A stretch of DNA of 60,004 nucleotides. It comes from Limnohabitans sp. Rim8. Its GTDB lineage: Bacteria; Pseudomonadota; Gammaproteobacteria; Burkholderiales; Burkholderiaceae_C. The first letter of the stretch is position 1. Each line of letters begins with the position of its first letter. The notes under the pieces are model-generated. The model saw nothing but the letters and a program-made list of their open reading frames with translations, searched no databases and had not been told where the DNA came from. Positions 7,716 to 17,391 of this stretch are shown here, piece by piece. The stretch is from contig CAMDKK010000018.1 of NCBI GenBank assembly GCA_945901045.1, positions 1 to 60,004 of the forward strand, read 5' to 3'. The translations under genes and the position numbers were made by a program.

Positions 7716-8074
7716 GCCGGCCTGGGGCAAGGGGCTTTACCCTGATCGAAGTTTTGGTGGCCCTGGGCATTGTGGCCATTGCCTTGATGGCTGGGCTCAA
7801 AGCCACTGCCGCCTTGTCGCGCAACGCAGACCGTCAGACTTTGGCGATCCTCGCCCAGGTGTGTGCAGAAAACGAACTCGGGCGTCTGAAGTTGCAACGC
7901 CAAATGCCCAACACCGGTGACACCGCCATCGTTTGTGAACAAGCTGGACGCACTCTGATGGTGAACTTGTCGGTGCAAACCACGCCCAACCCCAACTTCA
8001 GAAGAGTGGATGCCCAAGTCAGCGAAGCGGATGTGAAAGTGCTCACCCTTTCGACCGTGATGGGGCGCAATTGA
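7712..8074 (+). CDS. gspI: Type II secretion minor pseudopilin GspI
   Basis: 120 residues. MSRPGARG precedes the cleavage site, then FTLIEVLVALGIVAIALMAGL with Glu5. The following region (NELGRLKLQRQMPNTGD) is typical of GspI, the pseudopilin that nucleates the I-J-K tip complex. The start is the ATG overlapping the gspH stop, and its TGA overlaps the gspJ start. A longer open frame upstream is only read-through of gspH in another frame. Confidence 0.9.
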   Translation: MSRPGARGFTLIEVLVALGIVAIALMAGLKATAALSRNADRQTLAILAQVCAENELGRLKLQRQMPNTGDTAIVCEQAGRTLMVNLSVQTTPNPNFRRVDAQVSEADVKVLTLSTVMGRN

Positions 8075-8754
8075 TGCACCGTCTGACCCGTGGCTTTACC
8101 CTGATCGAATTGCTTGTGGCGATTGCCGTGATGGCTTTGATGGCCATGCTCAGTTGGCGCGGGCTCGAAGGCATGAGCCGCGCCCAAAGCCAATTGCAAA
8201 TCCATGCCGATGACGCCCTGGCCCTGCAAGTCGGGCTGTCGCAATGGCGTTCGGATCTGGACGCCATGGCCGAAATGCGCGGCTCGACTGCGCTCGATTG
8301 GGATGGCCGCGTGCTGCGGATCACGCGCTCCCACCCCGTGCATGAACCGGCCAGCATGCAGGTGGTGGCCTGGACACTGAGAGGCGAAGGCGCCAACGGC
8401 AACTGGGTGCGTTGGCAGTCGGATGCGTTGACACTGCGCAGCGATTGGGCCAACGCCTGGTCGCGAGCGCAAACCTGGGGCCAAACCCCGACCGAAGCAG
8501 AGCGGCCCCATGAGGTGGTCGTGCGGCCCTTGTTGCAGTGGCAAATCTTTTTTTACCGCGGTGGCGCCTGGACCAACCCCTTGTCCAGCGAGGGCACACC
8601 CGCCACGCCAAATACCACCAGCCCGACGCCAGCAGGCACGTCCAGTGCCCCAGACGGCATTCGCCTGAGCCTTGACCTGCCTGCAGGCCAAAGTCTGCGG
8701 GGCAAGATCAACCTCGACTGGGTCAAACCCACTTTGACAGGGCAGGCACAATGA
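8074..8754 (+). CDS. gspJ: Type II secretion minor pseudopilin GspJ
   Basis: 226 residues from the ATG overlapping the gspI stop. MHRLTRG is followed by FTLIELLVAIAVMALMAMLSW, then WRGLEGM and the aromatic-rich GspJ core (VVWRPL-like segments and QWQIFFYRGGAWTNPL). It is part of the pseudopilus tip together with GspI and GspK. A Pro/Ser/Thr-rich insert lies near residues 175-192. The stop overlaps the gspK start. Confidence 0.9.
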   Translation: MHRLTRGFTLIELLVAIAVMALMAMLSWRGLEGMSRAQSQLQIHADDALALQVGLSQWRSDLDAMAEMRGSTALDWDGRVLRITRSHPVHEPASMQVVAWTLRGEGANGNWVRWQSDALTLRSDWANAWSRAQTWGQTPTEAERPHEVVVRPLLQWQIFFYRGGAWTNPLSSEGTPATPNTTSPTPAGTSSAPDGIRLSLDLPAGQSLRGKINLDWVKPTLTGQAQ

Positions 8755-9767
8755 CTTCGCCATGCACCCACCGGCCCCTGGTGCACCGCAGTCCTGCTGG
8801 CGCGCGCGGTGCAGCGCTCATCAGCGCCATGATCACAGTCACCTTGGTGGCCACACTGGCCACCACCGCTTTGTGGCAACAATGGCGCAACGTCGAGATT
8901 GAAACCGCCGAACGTTCACGCACCCAGACCACATGGCTTTTGACCGGCGCGCTCGACTTCACACGGCTGGTGTTGCGCGAAGACAAGGGGCCAGCCGATC
9001 ATTTGGCCGAGCCTTGGGCGCTGGGTTTGCAAGAATCCAAGTTGTCCACGTTTTTGTCGCAAGACAAACAAATGCGAGACGGTGATCCGGAGGTGTTTTT
9101 GTCGGGCCGCATCACCGACGCCCAATCGCGCCTGAATGTGATGAACTTGATCGACAACGGCAAGCTCTCTGCTGAAGCGATGGCCAGCTTTGCCAAGCTG
9201 TTCAATCTGCTGGGCTTGCCTGCCAGTGAGTTGGGCCTGATGGGCCAGCAATTGCTTGCGGCCCATCAGGCGGCAGCCCCAGGGGCTGCCCCGCAAGCCA
9301 CACTGTCCAATGCAGCTTTGTTGCCACAAACCACAGCGCAACTGGTCTGGCTGGGGGTCAGCGCGACGGCGGTCACCGCCTTGGCCCCTTTTGTGTCGGT
9401 CTTGCCCGAGGCCACGCCGCTGAACCTCAATACCGCCAGCGCAGAAGCCATTTACGCGAGCTTGCCGGGGCTGGACATTGCCGCTGCGCAGCAGTTTGTT
9501 CGTCAACGTGCGAGCCGGCCACCGCTTGAAACGATGGCCGACGCCAACAAAGTGCTGGGCGAACAAGTCACAGCTAAAACCCACAGCATAGGCACCAAGT
9601 ACTTTGAAATTCGGGGCCGCTTGCGAATCGACGATCTGGCCCAGGAAGATGTCATGCTGGTCGAGCGAATCGGCCGCCAGGTCAAAACCCTTTGGCGCTA
9701 CCGCGCCATACACAACCTCCTTGGCCCCGTGCCCGATGCCAGGCTCCTACAATCAGACAAGTCATGA
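8751..9767 (+). CDS. gspK: Type II secretion pseudopilin tip protein GspK
   Basis: 338 residues. The N-terminus has GARGAALISAMITVTLVATLATTALW, the GspK form of the prepilin motif that lacks Glu5. The large globular part contains SGRITDAQSRLNVMNLID (family hallmark: DxxxRxNxN) and a helix-hairpin-helix-like LNLNTASAEAIYASLPGLD segment. GspK caps the pseudopilus tip and blocks further addition. Its end overlaps the gspL start by 4 bases. Confidence 0.92.
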   Translation: MTSPCTHRPLVHRSPAGARGAALISAMITVTLVATLATTALWQQWRNVEIETAERSRTQTTWLLTGALDFTRLVLREDKGPADHLAEPWALGLQESKLSTFLSQDKQMRDGDPEVFLSGRITDAQSRLNVMNLIDNGKLSAEAMASFAKLFNLLGLPASELGLMGQQLLAAHQAAAPGAAPQATLSNAALLPQTTAQLVWLGVSATAVTALAPFVSVLPEATPLNLNTASAEAIYASLPGLDIAAAQQFVRQRASRPPLETMADANKVLGEQVTAKTHSIGTKYFEIRGRLRIDDLAQEDVMLVERIGRQVKTLWRYRAIHNLLGPVPDARLLQSDKS

Positions 9768-10975
9768 GCCCCTTGATAATTTCACTGCCCTTGTCGGCAG
9801 CCGCTCCCACCAACATGTATGCCTTTACCCAAGGGCAGGAAGGCGCGACCGCGCAACTGCGCAATGCTTCGGCCAGCTTGCTGCCTGATGTGGGTCGCAG
9901 CACCGATGTGGTGGCGGTGGTACCAGCGCAAGCCCTGTCCTGGCTGACGGTTGATTTGCCAGCGGGCAAAGCCTTGCGCGGCGCGTCCTTGCGTGCCGCC
10001 TTGGTGGGTTTACTGGAGGACCGGGTGTTGGACGAACCAGCGTCCTTGCACTTTGCCCTGCAACCCTTGTGGCAACCAGGCCGTAGCACCCGCGTGGCGG
10101 TGTGCAACAAGGCGTGGTTGCAAGGACATTTGCAAGCCTTGGAAACCGCCGGCCGACCGGTCAACCGGATCGTGCCGGCCCTGCAACCTGCACAGAGCGA
10201 AGAAGACGCTCAGTTGCGGGTCGTGGGCACGCCCCAAGACGCTTGGCTGTGGTCTTGCGAGCCCACCGGGGTATGGGGGCTGCCTTTAAGCCCTGCGCAC
10301 GCCGCTTGGACCGTCCCACTGCAAGCGACTTGGCCGCTGTCGGCCGAACCCGCCGTGGCCGAAATCGCAGCCCAAGCCTTGCAACGTCAACCGAGCTTGG
10401 TACAACCGACCCACATGCTGCTCCGGGCCGCGCAATCCGAATGGGATCTGGCGCAATTTGATTTGGCCGCCACGGGTTCAGCACGCTGGGTCAAGACCTG
10501 GGTTCGTACACAGCAAACCCTCTGGCAATCGCCCGCTTGGCGGCCTGCGCGCTGGGGCTTGGCGGTCTTGCTGATCAGCCAGGTACTGGGCCTGAATGCT
10601 TGGGCCTGGAAACTGCAAACCGACTTGCGCAACCGCCAATCCGGCTTGGCACAGCTCATGACGCAAACCTTTCCGGACATCCGGGTGGTGGTGGATGCGC
10701 CTGTGCAAATGGCCCGCGAAGTGCAAAACCTGCGCCAAGCTGCGGGGCAAACCTCTGCTGAGGGTCTGGAGCCCCTGCTCGCGGCACTGGGTCAAGCCCT
10801 GCCGACAGGTCAAGCCGTTCAGGCTCTTGATTTTCAGTCCGGACAACTTCGGGTCAAAGGCTTGAACTTGTCAGACGAAGAGAGAACGCAAATGCAAACC
10901 CGTCTGCAAGCACTGGGCGCCACGGCCCGTCGCGAGGGTGATCAGTGGTGGGTTACACGATTGGGAACGCCATGA
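9764..10975 (+). CDS. gspL: Type II secretion inner-membrane platform protein GspL
   Basis: 403 residues. An actin-like cytoplasmic domain at about residues 1-255 binds the ATPase GspE. A single membrane helix follows (GLAVLLISQVLGLNAWAW, near 265-285), and then a periplasmic ferredoxin-like domain (FPDIRVVVDAPVQMAREVQNLRQAAG). The ATG at 9764 overlaps the gspK stop. The 24-residue upstream extension in the same frame is part of gspK in another frame. Stop and start with gspM overlap as ATGA. Confidence 0.9.
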   Translation: MSPLIISLPLSAAAPTNMYAFTQGQEGATAQLRNASASLLPDVGRSTDVVAVVPAQALSWLTVDLPAGKALRGASLRAALVGLLEDRVLDEPASLHFALQPLWQPGRSTRVAVCNKAWLQGHLQALETAGRPVNRIVPALQPAQSEEDAQLRVVGTPQDAWLWSCEPTGVWGLPLSPAHAAWTVPLQATWPLSAEPAVAEIAAQALQRQPSLVQPTHMLLRAAQSEWDLAQFDLAATGSARWVKTWVRTQQTLWQSPAWRPARWGLAVLLISQVLGLNAWAWKLQTDLRNRQSGLAQLMTQTFPDIRVVVDAPVQMAREVQNLRQAAGQTSAEGLEPLLAALGQALPTGQAVQALDFQSGQLRVKGLNLSDEERTQMQTRLQALGATARREGDQWWVTRLGTP

Positions 10976-11550
10976 AGAACACCCAAGCACTTGGGCGGCC
11001 CACCTTGCGCCCCACAGTGCGCCACGCCTTGCGTCAACGCTGGACGGCTTTGAGCCTGCGCGAACAAAGACTGATCTTGCTGGCCACAGGGGTATTGTCG
11101 CTGGCCGGCTTGTGGTGGCTGGGGCTGGCTCCCGCACTGCGAACGCTGCAACAGGCACCGGCCCAACAAGCCCAATTGGATGCGCAATGGCAGCATTTGA
11201 CCGCGCTGCAAGCACAGGCCCAAACCTTGCAAAAACTGCCGCGCATGACACAGGCTGCGGCTTTAAAGGCTTTGCAAAACGTCACCACAGAGCGTTTGGG
11301 CACCCACGCCAAACTCAACACCACCGGGGATCGCTGCACAGTCACATTGACCCAAGTCGCCCCCGAAGCCTTGGCCCAATGGTTGACCCAAGCGCGGACG
11401 CAAGCGCGCGCTGTGCCCGTTGAGGCGAAGTTGCAGCGCGCCGCCCTGGCCAGCGAAGGCGCGCCCAGTCCTGCAAACACAACATCCACAACACCCACCA
11501 AGCCCCCCGTTTGGAGCGGGTCGGTGGTGTTGAGTTTGCCTGCTTCTTGA
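10972..11550 (+). CDS. gspM: Type II secretion protein GspM
   Basis: 192 residues. One N-terminal membrane helix (LILLATGVLSLAGLWWLGLAPAL) is preceded by a basic, arginine-rich cytoplasmic stretch and followed by a glutamine-rich periplasmic coiled-coil and ferredoxin-like domain. GspM partners GspL in the inner-membrane platform. The start at 10972 overlaps the gspL stop. Residues after 150 are Ala/Pro/Thr-rich and probably disordered. Confidence 0.87.
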   Translation: MKNTQALGRPTLRPTVRHALRQRWTALSLREQRLILLATGVLSLAGLWWLGLAPALRTLQQAPAQQAQLDAQWQHLTALQAQAQTLQKLPRMTQAAALKALQNVTTERLGTHAKLNTTGDRCTVTLTQVAPEALAQWLTQARTQARAVPVEAKLQRAALASEGAPSPANTTSTTPTKPPVWSGSVVLSLPAS

Positions 11551-11559
11551 GGCCAAGTG

Positions 11560-12399
11560 ATGGCCATGCAACCCGCTTTGTCAAAACCCAAACTGCAGCG
11601 AGCGACAGCGCCAGCGCGAGCCCCAGCGCCTTGGTCTTGGGCCCTGTTGGGGAGCTTTTGGGGTGGGCTTTTGATGGTGCTGGCGTTTGTCCCGGCGCAA
11701 TGGCTGGCGCAAGCGGTGGCCATGGCCACACAGGACCATCTTCAATTGCAAGAAGCCCGCGGCACCCTGTGGCAAGGTTCGGCGCGAGTGGTCTTGACCG
11801 GTGGGGCCGGCAGCCGGGATGCCCAAGCGCTGCCTGGACGCATTCACTGGACATTGGAAACCAAAGGCTTGGGCGGGCAATTAGGCTTGACCTCCAGCTG
11901 CTGCATGCCGCAAAGCCTGCTGCTGCACATCACACCAGAATGGGGCGGTGCAAGCCTGCACATGACAGACACACCGTCGACCTGGCCAGCCGCATTGCTG
12001 TCGGGACTCGGCGCACCCTGGAACACGCTGCAACCCGAGGGCGACTTGACCCTTGCCCCCAAGCAACTGCGCCTGCAGTGGCTCAGTGGGCGGCTGTTGG
12101 TGCAAGGTGGCCTGACCCTGACCGCCACAGACATGGCTTCCCGATTGACACCGCTCAAGCCCATGGGCACTTACCAACTGCAACTGGATGCGGGGGCCAC
12201 AGCCACAGCCACACCGGGCCTGAAATTGACCACCGTGTCGGGCAGCCTGTTATTGTCGGGACAAGGCCAATGGGTTGGTCAACGCTTGCGTTTTCAGGGT
12301 GAGGCCAGCGCCTTGCCCGAGCACGAAGCGGTTTTGAACAATTTACTCAGCATCATCGGCCGCCGCGAGGGTACGCGAAGCCTCCTTTCTTGGGGTTAA
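11560..12399 (+). CDS. gspN: Type II secretion protein GspN
   Basis: 279 residues. A long Ala/Pro/Lys-rich cytoplasmic N-terminus, one membrane segment (ALLGSFWGGLLMVLAFVPAQWLAQAV) and a periplasmic beta-rich domain with EARGTLWQGSARV, the GspN family hallmark. GspN is present in only some type II systems and its role in assembly is not well defined. GTG at 11557 and ATG at 11560 are both possible; I took the ATG. The C-terminus ends soon after a Ser/Leu-rich helix. Confidence 0.83.
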   Translation: MAMQPALSKPKLQRATAPARAPAPWSWALLGSFWGGLLMVLAFVPAQWLAQAVAMATQDHLQLQEARGTLWQGSARVVLTGGAGSRDAQALPGRIHWTLETKGLGGQLGLTSSCCMPQSLLLHITPEWGGASLHMTDTPSTWPAALLSGLGAPWNTLQPEGDLTLAPKQLRLQWLSGRLLVQGGLTLTATDMASRLTPLKPMGTYQLQLDAGATATATPGLKLTTVSGSLLLSGQGQWVGQRLRFQGEASALPEHEAVLNNLLSIIGRREGTRSLLSWG

Positions 12400-12405
12400 A
12401 ACCTT

Positions 12406-14496
12406 ATGCCAACACGAATACACTCTTTTTCACGCCCGCGCACAAACCCAGCTTGGCCTGCTCTGCCATTGGCATGGGGCTTGATGTGCCTGGCACTGGC
12501 CGGAGTGCAGCCCGCTTGGTCGCAAACTGACAAGCCGGCAAAAGCCACTTCAGGCAAATCCAACGAGAAGATCACGCTCAACTTTGCCAACGCCGAAATC
12601 GAGTCTGTTGCCCGCACCTTGGCCACCCTGTCGGGCCACAACGTGGTGGTAGACCCCCGGGTCAAAGGCACCATGAATTTGGTCAGCACGGTGCCCGTGG
12701 TACCGGCGCAGGCACTGCGTTTGTTTGCCTCTCAATTGCGTACCCAAGGCTTTGCGCTGGTCGAGTCGTCGGGTCTGTACACCGTGGTGCCTGAGGCCGA
12801 AGCCAAAATGCAAAGCGGTGCTGTCAATGCGGGCAACGCCCCTTTGGGCGGCGGCCAAATCGTGACCCAAATTTTCAAGCTCAACCACGAGTCGGCCAAC
12901 AACCTGGTGGCGGTGCTGCGGCCCTTGATCAGCCCGAACAACACCATCAACGTCAACCCCGGCACCAACGCGCTGGTGATCACCGATTACGCCGACAACC
13001 TGCAGCGCCTGGGCCGCATTGTGGCCGCGCTGGATGTGGCCAATGCCACGGGGGTCGAAGTCATCCGCCTGCAGCATTCCTTGGCCAGCGACATGGCGTC
13101 TTTGGTGCAAAAATTGATCGACTCGGGCGCGGCCAATGTCCCAGCCGCAGCAGGTCAAACCGACAACGGCTACAAAACCACCCTGGTCGCTGAACCGCGC
13201 ACGAACTCGCTGATCGTGCGCGCAGCCAATCCGGCCCGGGTTTCACTGGTCCGCACCTTGATTGAACAACTCGACCAACCCAGCGCCAACAACAACGGCA
13301 GTGCGGGCAATATTTATGTGGTGTACCTCAAGAATGCCGATGCCACCAAACTGGCGGGCACTTTGCGCGCCGCCATGGTGGCCGATGGCCGCAGCGGCGC
13401 CAGCACCCTGACCAGCGCACCCAACAGCCCGCCAGCGGCCATGTCCGGTGGGGCGAGCAGTTCCGCGCCTGCACAGGCTTCGACCGGCGGGCAAATTCAA
13501 GCCGACCCGGCCACCAACTCCTTGATCATTACCGCCCCTGAGCCGCAATACCGGCAGTTGCGCGCCGTGATCGACAAGCTCGACCAACGCCGCGCGCAAG
13601 TATTTGTGGAGAGCCTGATCGCTGAAGTCAGCGCCGACAAGGCCGCTGAATTTGGCGTGCAGTGGATGAGCGGCACCGGCACCGGCGGGAACACAGTGGG
13701 CTTGCTGGGCACCAATTTTTCGGTCGGCGGCACCAATTTACTGTCTCTGGCGGCTAATGCGGCGGCCGGCAAAGTGACGGCCTCCACGGGGTTCAATATT
13801 GGCATAGGTGAACGGCGCGATGGCGCTTTGGTGTTGGGCGCATTGGCCCGTTTCCTGCAAACCAATGGCGACGCCAACGTGCTGTCCACACCCAACTTGC
13901 TGACGCTGGACAACGAAGAAGCCAAGATCGTCATCGGCCAAAACGTGCCCTTTGTGACGGGGCAATACACCAACAACAACAGCTCAGGCGGCACGGTGAA
14001 CCCGTTTCAGACCATTGAGCGCAAAGACGTCGGTCTGACCTTGCGAGTCAAGCCCCAGATCAGCGAGAACGGCACCGTCAAGCTGCAGATTTACCAAGAG
14101 GTCAGCCGTCTGGACTCGGCGTCCCTCAGCTCGGCCACCGGCTTGATCACCAACAAACGTTCGATTGAATCGAGCGTGTTGGTGGAAGATGGCTCCATCG
14201 TGGTGCTGGGCGGTTTACTGCAAGACGACTTCGGCAACAGCCAAGAAAAAGTGCCCGGTCTGGGTGACCTTCCCTTTGTGGGCAACCTCTTCAAGTCGGA
14301 GTCAAGGACCCGCAAAAAAACCAACCTGATGGTGTTCTTGCGGCCTGTGGTCATGCGCGATGCGGCCGCCACTGACAGCTTGTCGAACAACCGCTACGAC
14401 CTCATGCGCGGCACACAGTCCGACAGCCAACCGCTGCCCAATGGCGCGGTGCCTGTGACTGGCGCCCCCGTGATGCCTGAGTTGCCGAAACGCTAA
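12406..14496 (+). CDS. gspD: Type II secretion secretin GspD
   Basis: 696 residues. A cleavable signal peptide of about 40 residues ends near VQPAWSQ. The N0 domain is INFANAEIE-like (ITLNFANAEIESVARTLATLSGHNVVVDPRVKGTMNLVS), followed by three N1-N3 repeats with Ser/Ala/Gly-rich linkers near residues 320-365. The C-terminal secretin domain includes VGLLGTNFS, NLLTLDNEEAKIVIGQNVPF, and ERKDVGLTLRVKPQI, and ends with VVLGGLLQDD and FLRPVVM. It forms the 15-meric outer-membrane channel. It starts only 6 bases after gspN, in the same operon. Confidence 0.95.
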   Translation: MPTRIHSFSRPRTNPAWPALPLAWGLMCLALAGVQPAWSQTDKPAKATSGKSNEKITLNFANAEIESVARTLATLSGHNVVVDPRVKGTMNLVSTVPVVPAQALRLFASQLRTQGFALVESSGLYTVVPEAEAKMQSGAVNAGNAPLGGGQIVTQIFKLNHESANNLVAVLRPLISPNNTINVNPGTNALVITDYADNLQRLGRIVAALDVANATGVEVIRLQHSLASDMASLVQKLIDSGAANVPAAAGQTDNGYKTTLVAEPRTNSLIVRAANPARVSLVRTLIEQLDQPSANNNGSAGNIYVVYLKNADATKLAGTLRAAMVADGRSGASTLTSAPNSPPAAMSGGASSSAPAQASTGGQIQADPATNSLIITAPEPQYRQLRAVIDKLDQRRAQVFVESLIAEVSADKAAEFGVQWMSGTGTGGNTVGLLGTNFSVGGTNLLSLAANAAAGKVTASTGFNIGIGERRDGALVLGALARFLQTNGDANVLSTPNLLTLDNEEAKIVIGQNVPFVTGQYTNNNSSGGTVNPFQTIERKDVGLTLRVKPQISENGTVKLQIYQEVSRLDSASLSSATGLITNKRSIESSVLVEDGSIVVLGGLLQDDFGNSQEKVPGLGDLPFVGNLFKSESRTRKKTNLMVFLRPVVMRDAAATDSLSNNRYDLMRGTQSDSQPLPNGAVPVTGAPVMPELPKR

Positions 14497-14511
14497 GAGA
14501 CCGGTTTCGCC

Positions 14512-15918
14512 ATGCGCTACCCCCTTCCCTATGCTTTCGCACGCAGCCACAAACTGCTGCTGGAAGAAGACGGCCCAGCCCTGAACTTGTGGCTGGCGCC
14601 CGGCAGCGACCGTGCAGCGGTGTCTGAAGTAGTGCGCCATTACGCCGCACAGGCACTGTCCGTGACGCACAGCGAGGAGGCAGAACTGGTGCAACGCATC
14701 AGCACGGCCTACTCAGCCCGCTACGGCCCGGGTGAATCGACCGCCGCTGCGGTGGTCTCTGAGGTCGAGTCGGAAGCCGACTTGTCACGCATGATGCAAG
14801 ACCTTCCGGCCATCGAAGATCTGCTCGAAACCAGTGACGATGCGCCGATCATCCGCATGCTCAACGCGCTGCTAACGCAAGCGGCACGTGACGGCGCGAG
14901 CGACATCCACATCGAGCCTTATGAACGGCATTCGAGCGTGCGCTTTCGGGTCGACGGCACGCTGCGCGAAGTGGTGCAACCCAACCGCGCGCTGCATGCG
15001 GCCTTGATCTCGCGCCTGAAAATCATGGCCGAGCTGGACATTGCCGAAAAACGGCTGCCGCAAGACGGTCGCATCAGCCTGCGCCTGGGCTCTCGGGCGG
15101 TCGATGTGCGCGTCTCTACCTTGCCCAGCGCCCATGGCGAGCGGGCCGTGCTGCGTTTGCTCGATAAAAGCGAAAGCCGCCTCACCCTGGAAGCCGTGGG
15201 CATGCAAGGCCAAGTTCTGCAGCACATTGAGCAGTTGGTGGCGCAACCGCACGGCATCATTTTGGTGACCGGCCCAACCGGCTCGGGCAAGACCACCACG
15301 CTCTATGCGGCCTTGCAACGGCTGGATGCGCACCGCCAAAACATCATGACGGTGGAAGACCCGATCGAGTACGAGCTGCCCGGGGTGGGCCAAACCCAGG
15401 TCAACGCTAAAATCGATTTGACTTTTGCCAAGGCCTTGCGCGCGATTTTGCGGCAAGATCCGGATGTGATCATGATCGGCGAAATCCGCGATTTTGAAAC
15501 CGCACAAATCGCCATTCAAGCCTCACTGACCGGCCACCTGGTGCTGGCCACACTGCACACCAACGACGCGGCCAGCGCGGTGACCCGCTTGACCGACATG
15601 GGCATCGAGCCCTTCTTGCTCAGCTCTTCTCTTTTGGGCGTTTTAGCCCAACGGCTGGTGCGCAAACTGTGCAACCACTGCCAAGGCAGCGGCTGCACAC
15701 ACTGCGCCCAAACCGGCTACGCAGGCCGCACCGGCATTTTTGAACTGCTGGTGACGAACGACGCGATACGCGCTCAGATCCACGCCCAAGCGGCCGAAGC
15801 CGACATCCGCGCCGCCGCACAAGCCAGCGGCATGGTGCTGATGCGCGAAGACGGCCAACGCTTGGTTGACCAGGGCATCACCAGCGCGCAGGAGTTGGTG
15901 CGGATCACCAGAGATTGA
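14512..15918 (+). CDS. gspE: Type II secretion ATPase GspE with a shortened zinc-binding loop
   Basis: 468 residues. Walker A is GPTGSGKTT (254-262), the Asp box is EDPIEYE, Walker B is [10 protein letters not shown], and the His box is [12 protein letters not shown]. This hexameric cytoplasmic motor powers pseudopilus assembly. The C-terminal tetracysteine site is present as Cys386, Cys389, Cys394 and Cys397 ([12 protein letters not shown]), but only four residues separate the two CxxC pairs, where GspE proteins usually carry a loop of about 20 or more. The N-terminus is also short. The start is 15 bases after gspD. Confidence 0.95.
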   Translation: MRYPLPYAFARSHKLLLEEDGPALNLWLAPGSDRAAVSEVVRHYAAQALSVTHSEEAELVQRISTAYSARYGPGESTAAAVVSEVESEADLSRMMQDLPAIEDLLETSDDAPIIRMLNALLTQAARDGASDIHIEPYERHSSVRFRVDGTLREVVQPNRALHAALISRLKIMAELDIAEKRLPQDGRISLRLGSRAVDVRVSTLPSAHGERAVLRLLDKSESRLTLEAVGMQGQVLQHIEQLVAQPHGIILVTGPTGSGKTTTLYAALQRLDAHRQNIMTVEDPIEYELPGVGQTQVNAKIDLTFAKALRAILRQDPDVIMIGEIRDFETAQIAIQASLTGHLVLATLHTNDAASAVTRLTDMGIEPFLLSSSLLGVLAQRLVRKLCNHCQGSGCTHCAQTGYAGRTGIFELLVTNDAIRAQIHAQAAEADIRAAAQASGMVLMREDGQRLVDQGITSAQELVRITRD

Positions 15919-15932
15919 TGCAGATCACATAG

Positions 15933-16100
15933 TTCAGCGCGCGTCGGCATGACAGCTGGGGCCTGGGCTTGAACTACAAACACCGGCCGGCACGCCATTG
16001 GGCCTGGTTTGCCAACCTGCGTTTTTCGGGCGACTTGGGTCTTTGGGTACAACTGCCCGGCCTGCAAAGCGCTAGCGCGGGGCAGGTCGTTTTGCTGTAA
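15933..16100 (+). other. Orphan coding-like segment between gspE and gspF
   Basis: An open frame of 55 codons, bounded by TAG at 15930-15932 and TAA at 16098-16100, without an ATG start. It reads as structured protein (WGLGLNYKHRPARHWAWF, then FSGDLGLWVQLPG) rather than as random sequence. I do not recognise the family. It interrupts the otherwise tight gspE-gspF junction and could be the tail of a lost gene. The rest of the 232-base gap holds no other clear feature. Confidence 0.3.
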
Positions 16101-16150
16101 TTGCATCGCTGAGTTGGCCTGTCTTTGCCTGGCCATGTCCACTGGTCATA

Positions 16151-17389
16151 ATGTCGTCCATGCCCGCCTTTTCTTTTGAAGCCCTTCAAGCCGATGGTGT
16201 CACCCGCAAAGGGGTGATCGAGGCGGACAGCGTCAAATCTGCGCGCACCCAACTGCGTACGCAGCAGCTGGTGCCTTTGGCTGTCACACCACTCGCCGTA
16301 GACACACCACTCAGCGACACCCCTTGGTGGAACCGCTCCATCGGTGGTGGGCGTGCGTTCAGTGCCTCCGCGCTGACGGTGTGGACCCGACAACTGGCAG
16401 GGCTGGTCAGCAGTGGCCTGCCTTTGGAGCGGGCTTTGGCCTCGCTCAGCGAAGAGGCCGAAGAAGAAAAACAAGGCCATTTGGTGGCCAGCATCCGCGC
16501 CGAGGTGAACGCCGGCTCCAGCCTGGCCCGGGCACTGGCCTTGCATCCGCGCGAGTTCTCGCCCATCTACACCGCCGTGATCGGGGCGGGTGAGCAAGGC
16601 GGACATTTGAGTTTGGTGCTCGAACAACTGGCCGATGATCTGGAAGATCAGCAAAACCTGAAAGCCAAACTGATCGGTGCCTCGCTGTACCCGGCCATTG
16701 TTTCACTTGTGGCGCTGGCGATTGTGATTTTCTTGCTCACCTCGGTGGTCCCGCAAGTGGCCGGTGTATTTGCCGGCAGCAAGCAAAAATTGCCCTGGCT
16801 GACCTCCGCCATGTTGTCGTTCAGCGACTTTGTTCGTGCCTATGGATGGGCGATGCTGGCCCTGCTCGCCGCTTTCACTTTGGCCTTGCTCAAAGCGCTC
16901 AAGCAAGAAGCTTTCAGCCTGCGCTTTGACGCGGCTTGGCTGCGATTGCCCTTGATTGGCCGCTTGTCGGTTGGCTACAACGCCGCCCGTTTTGCGGGCA
17001 CCTTGGGCATGCTGGCCAACGCGGGGGTGCCGATTTTGCGCGCCTTGCAAACGGCTGCAGAGACCTTGTCCAACCGCGCCATGCGGGCCGATGCTCTGGA
17101 GGCACTGGTCCTGGTCCGCGAAGGCGCACCCCTGGCCATGGCGTTGTCGCAAAAGAAACGCTTTCCGGGCCTGCTGTCCATGTTTGCCCGGTTGGGTGAG
17201 CAAACCGGCCAGTTGCCGCTGATGCTGCAACGCGCGGCCAAGCAACTGTCGGGCGAGGTGCAACGTCGGGCCATGGCGCTGGCGACCATTTTGGAGCCGC
17301 TGCTGATTGTGGCCATGGGCGGCGTGGTGATGGTAATCGTGTTGGCCGTGCTGATGCCGATCATTCAACTCAACCAATGGGTGAAATAA
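16151..17389 (+). CDS. gspF: Type II secretion inner-membrane protein GspF
   Basis: 412 residues with the PilC/GspF architecture: an N-terminal segment (FSFEALQADGVTRKGVIEADS), two GspF domains of about 120 residues, and three membrane helices (near 175-200, 230-250 and 380-405, the last MGGVVMVIVLAVLMPIIQL). It is the polytopic core of the platform on which GspE acts. It begins 232 bases after gspE, an unusual gap in an otherwise overlapping operon, and may have its own promoter. Confidence 0.95.
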   Translation: MSSMPAFSFEALQADGVTRKGVIEADSVKSARTQLRTQQLVPLAVTPLAVDTPLSDTPWWNRSIGGGRAFSASALTVWTRQLAGLVSSGLPLERALASLSEEAEEEKQGHLVASIRAEVNAGSSLARALALHPREFSPIYTAVIGAGEQGGHLSLVLEQLADDLEDQQNLKAKLIGASLYPAIVSLVALAIVIFLLTSVVPQVAGVFAGSKQKLPWLTSAMLSFSDFVRAYGWAMLALLAAFTLALLKALKQEAFSLRFDAAWLRLPLIGRLSVGYNAARFAGTLGMLANAGVPILRALQTAAETLSNRAMRADALEALVLVREGAPLAMALSQKKRFPGLLSMFARLGEQTGQLPLMLQRAAKQLSGEVQRRAMALATILEPLLIVAMGGVVMVIVLAVLMPIIQLNQWVK

Positions 17390-17391
17390 AG

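Noticed and set aside
12550-13158. Minus-strand open frame across gspD.
   Set aside because: Shadow of the secretin gene with no recognisable domain or ribosome-binding site.
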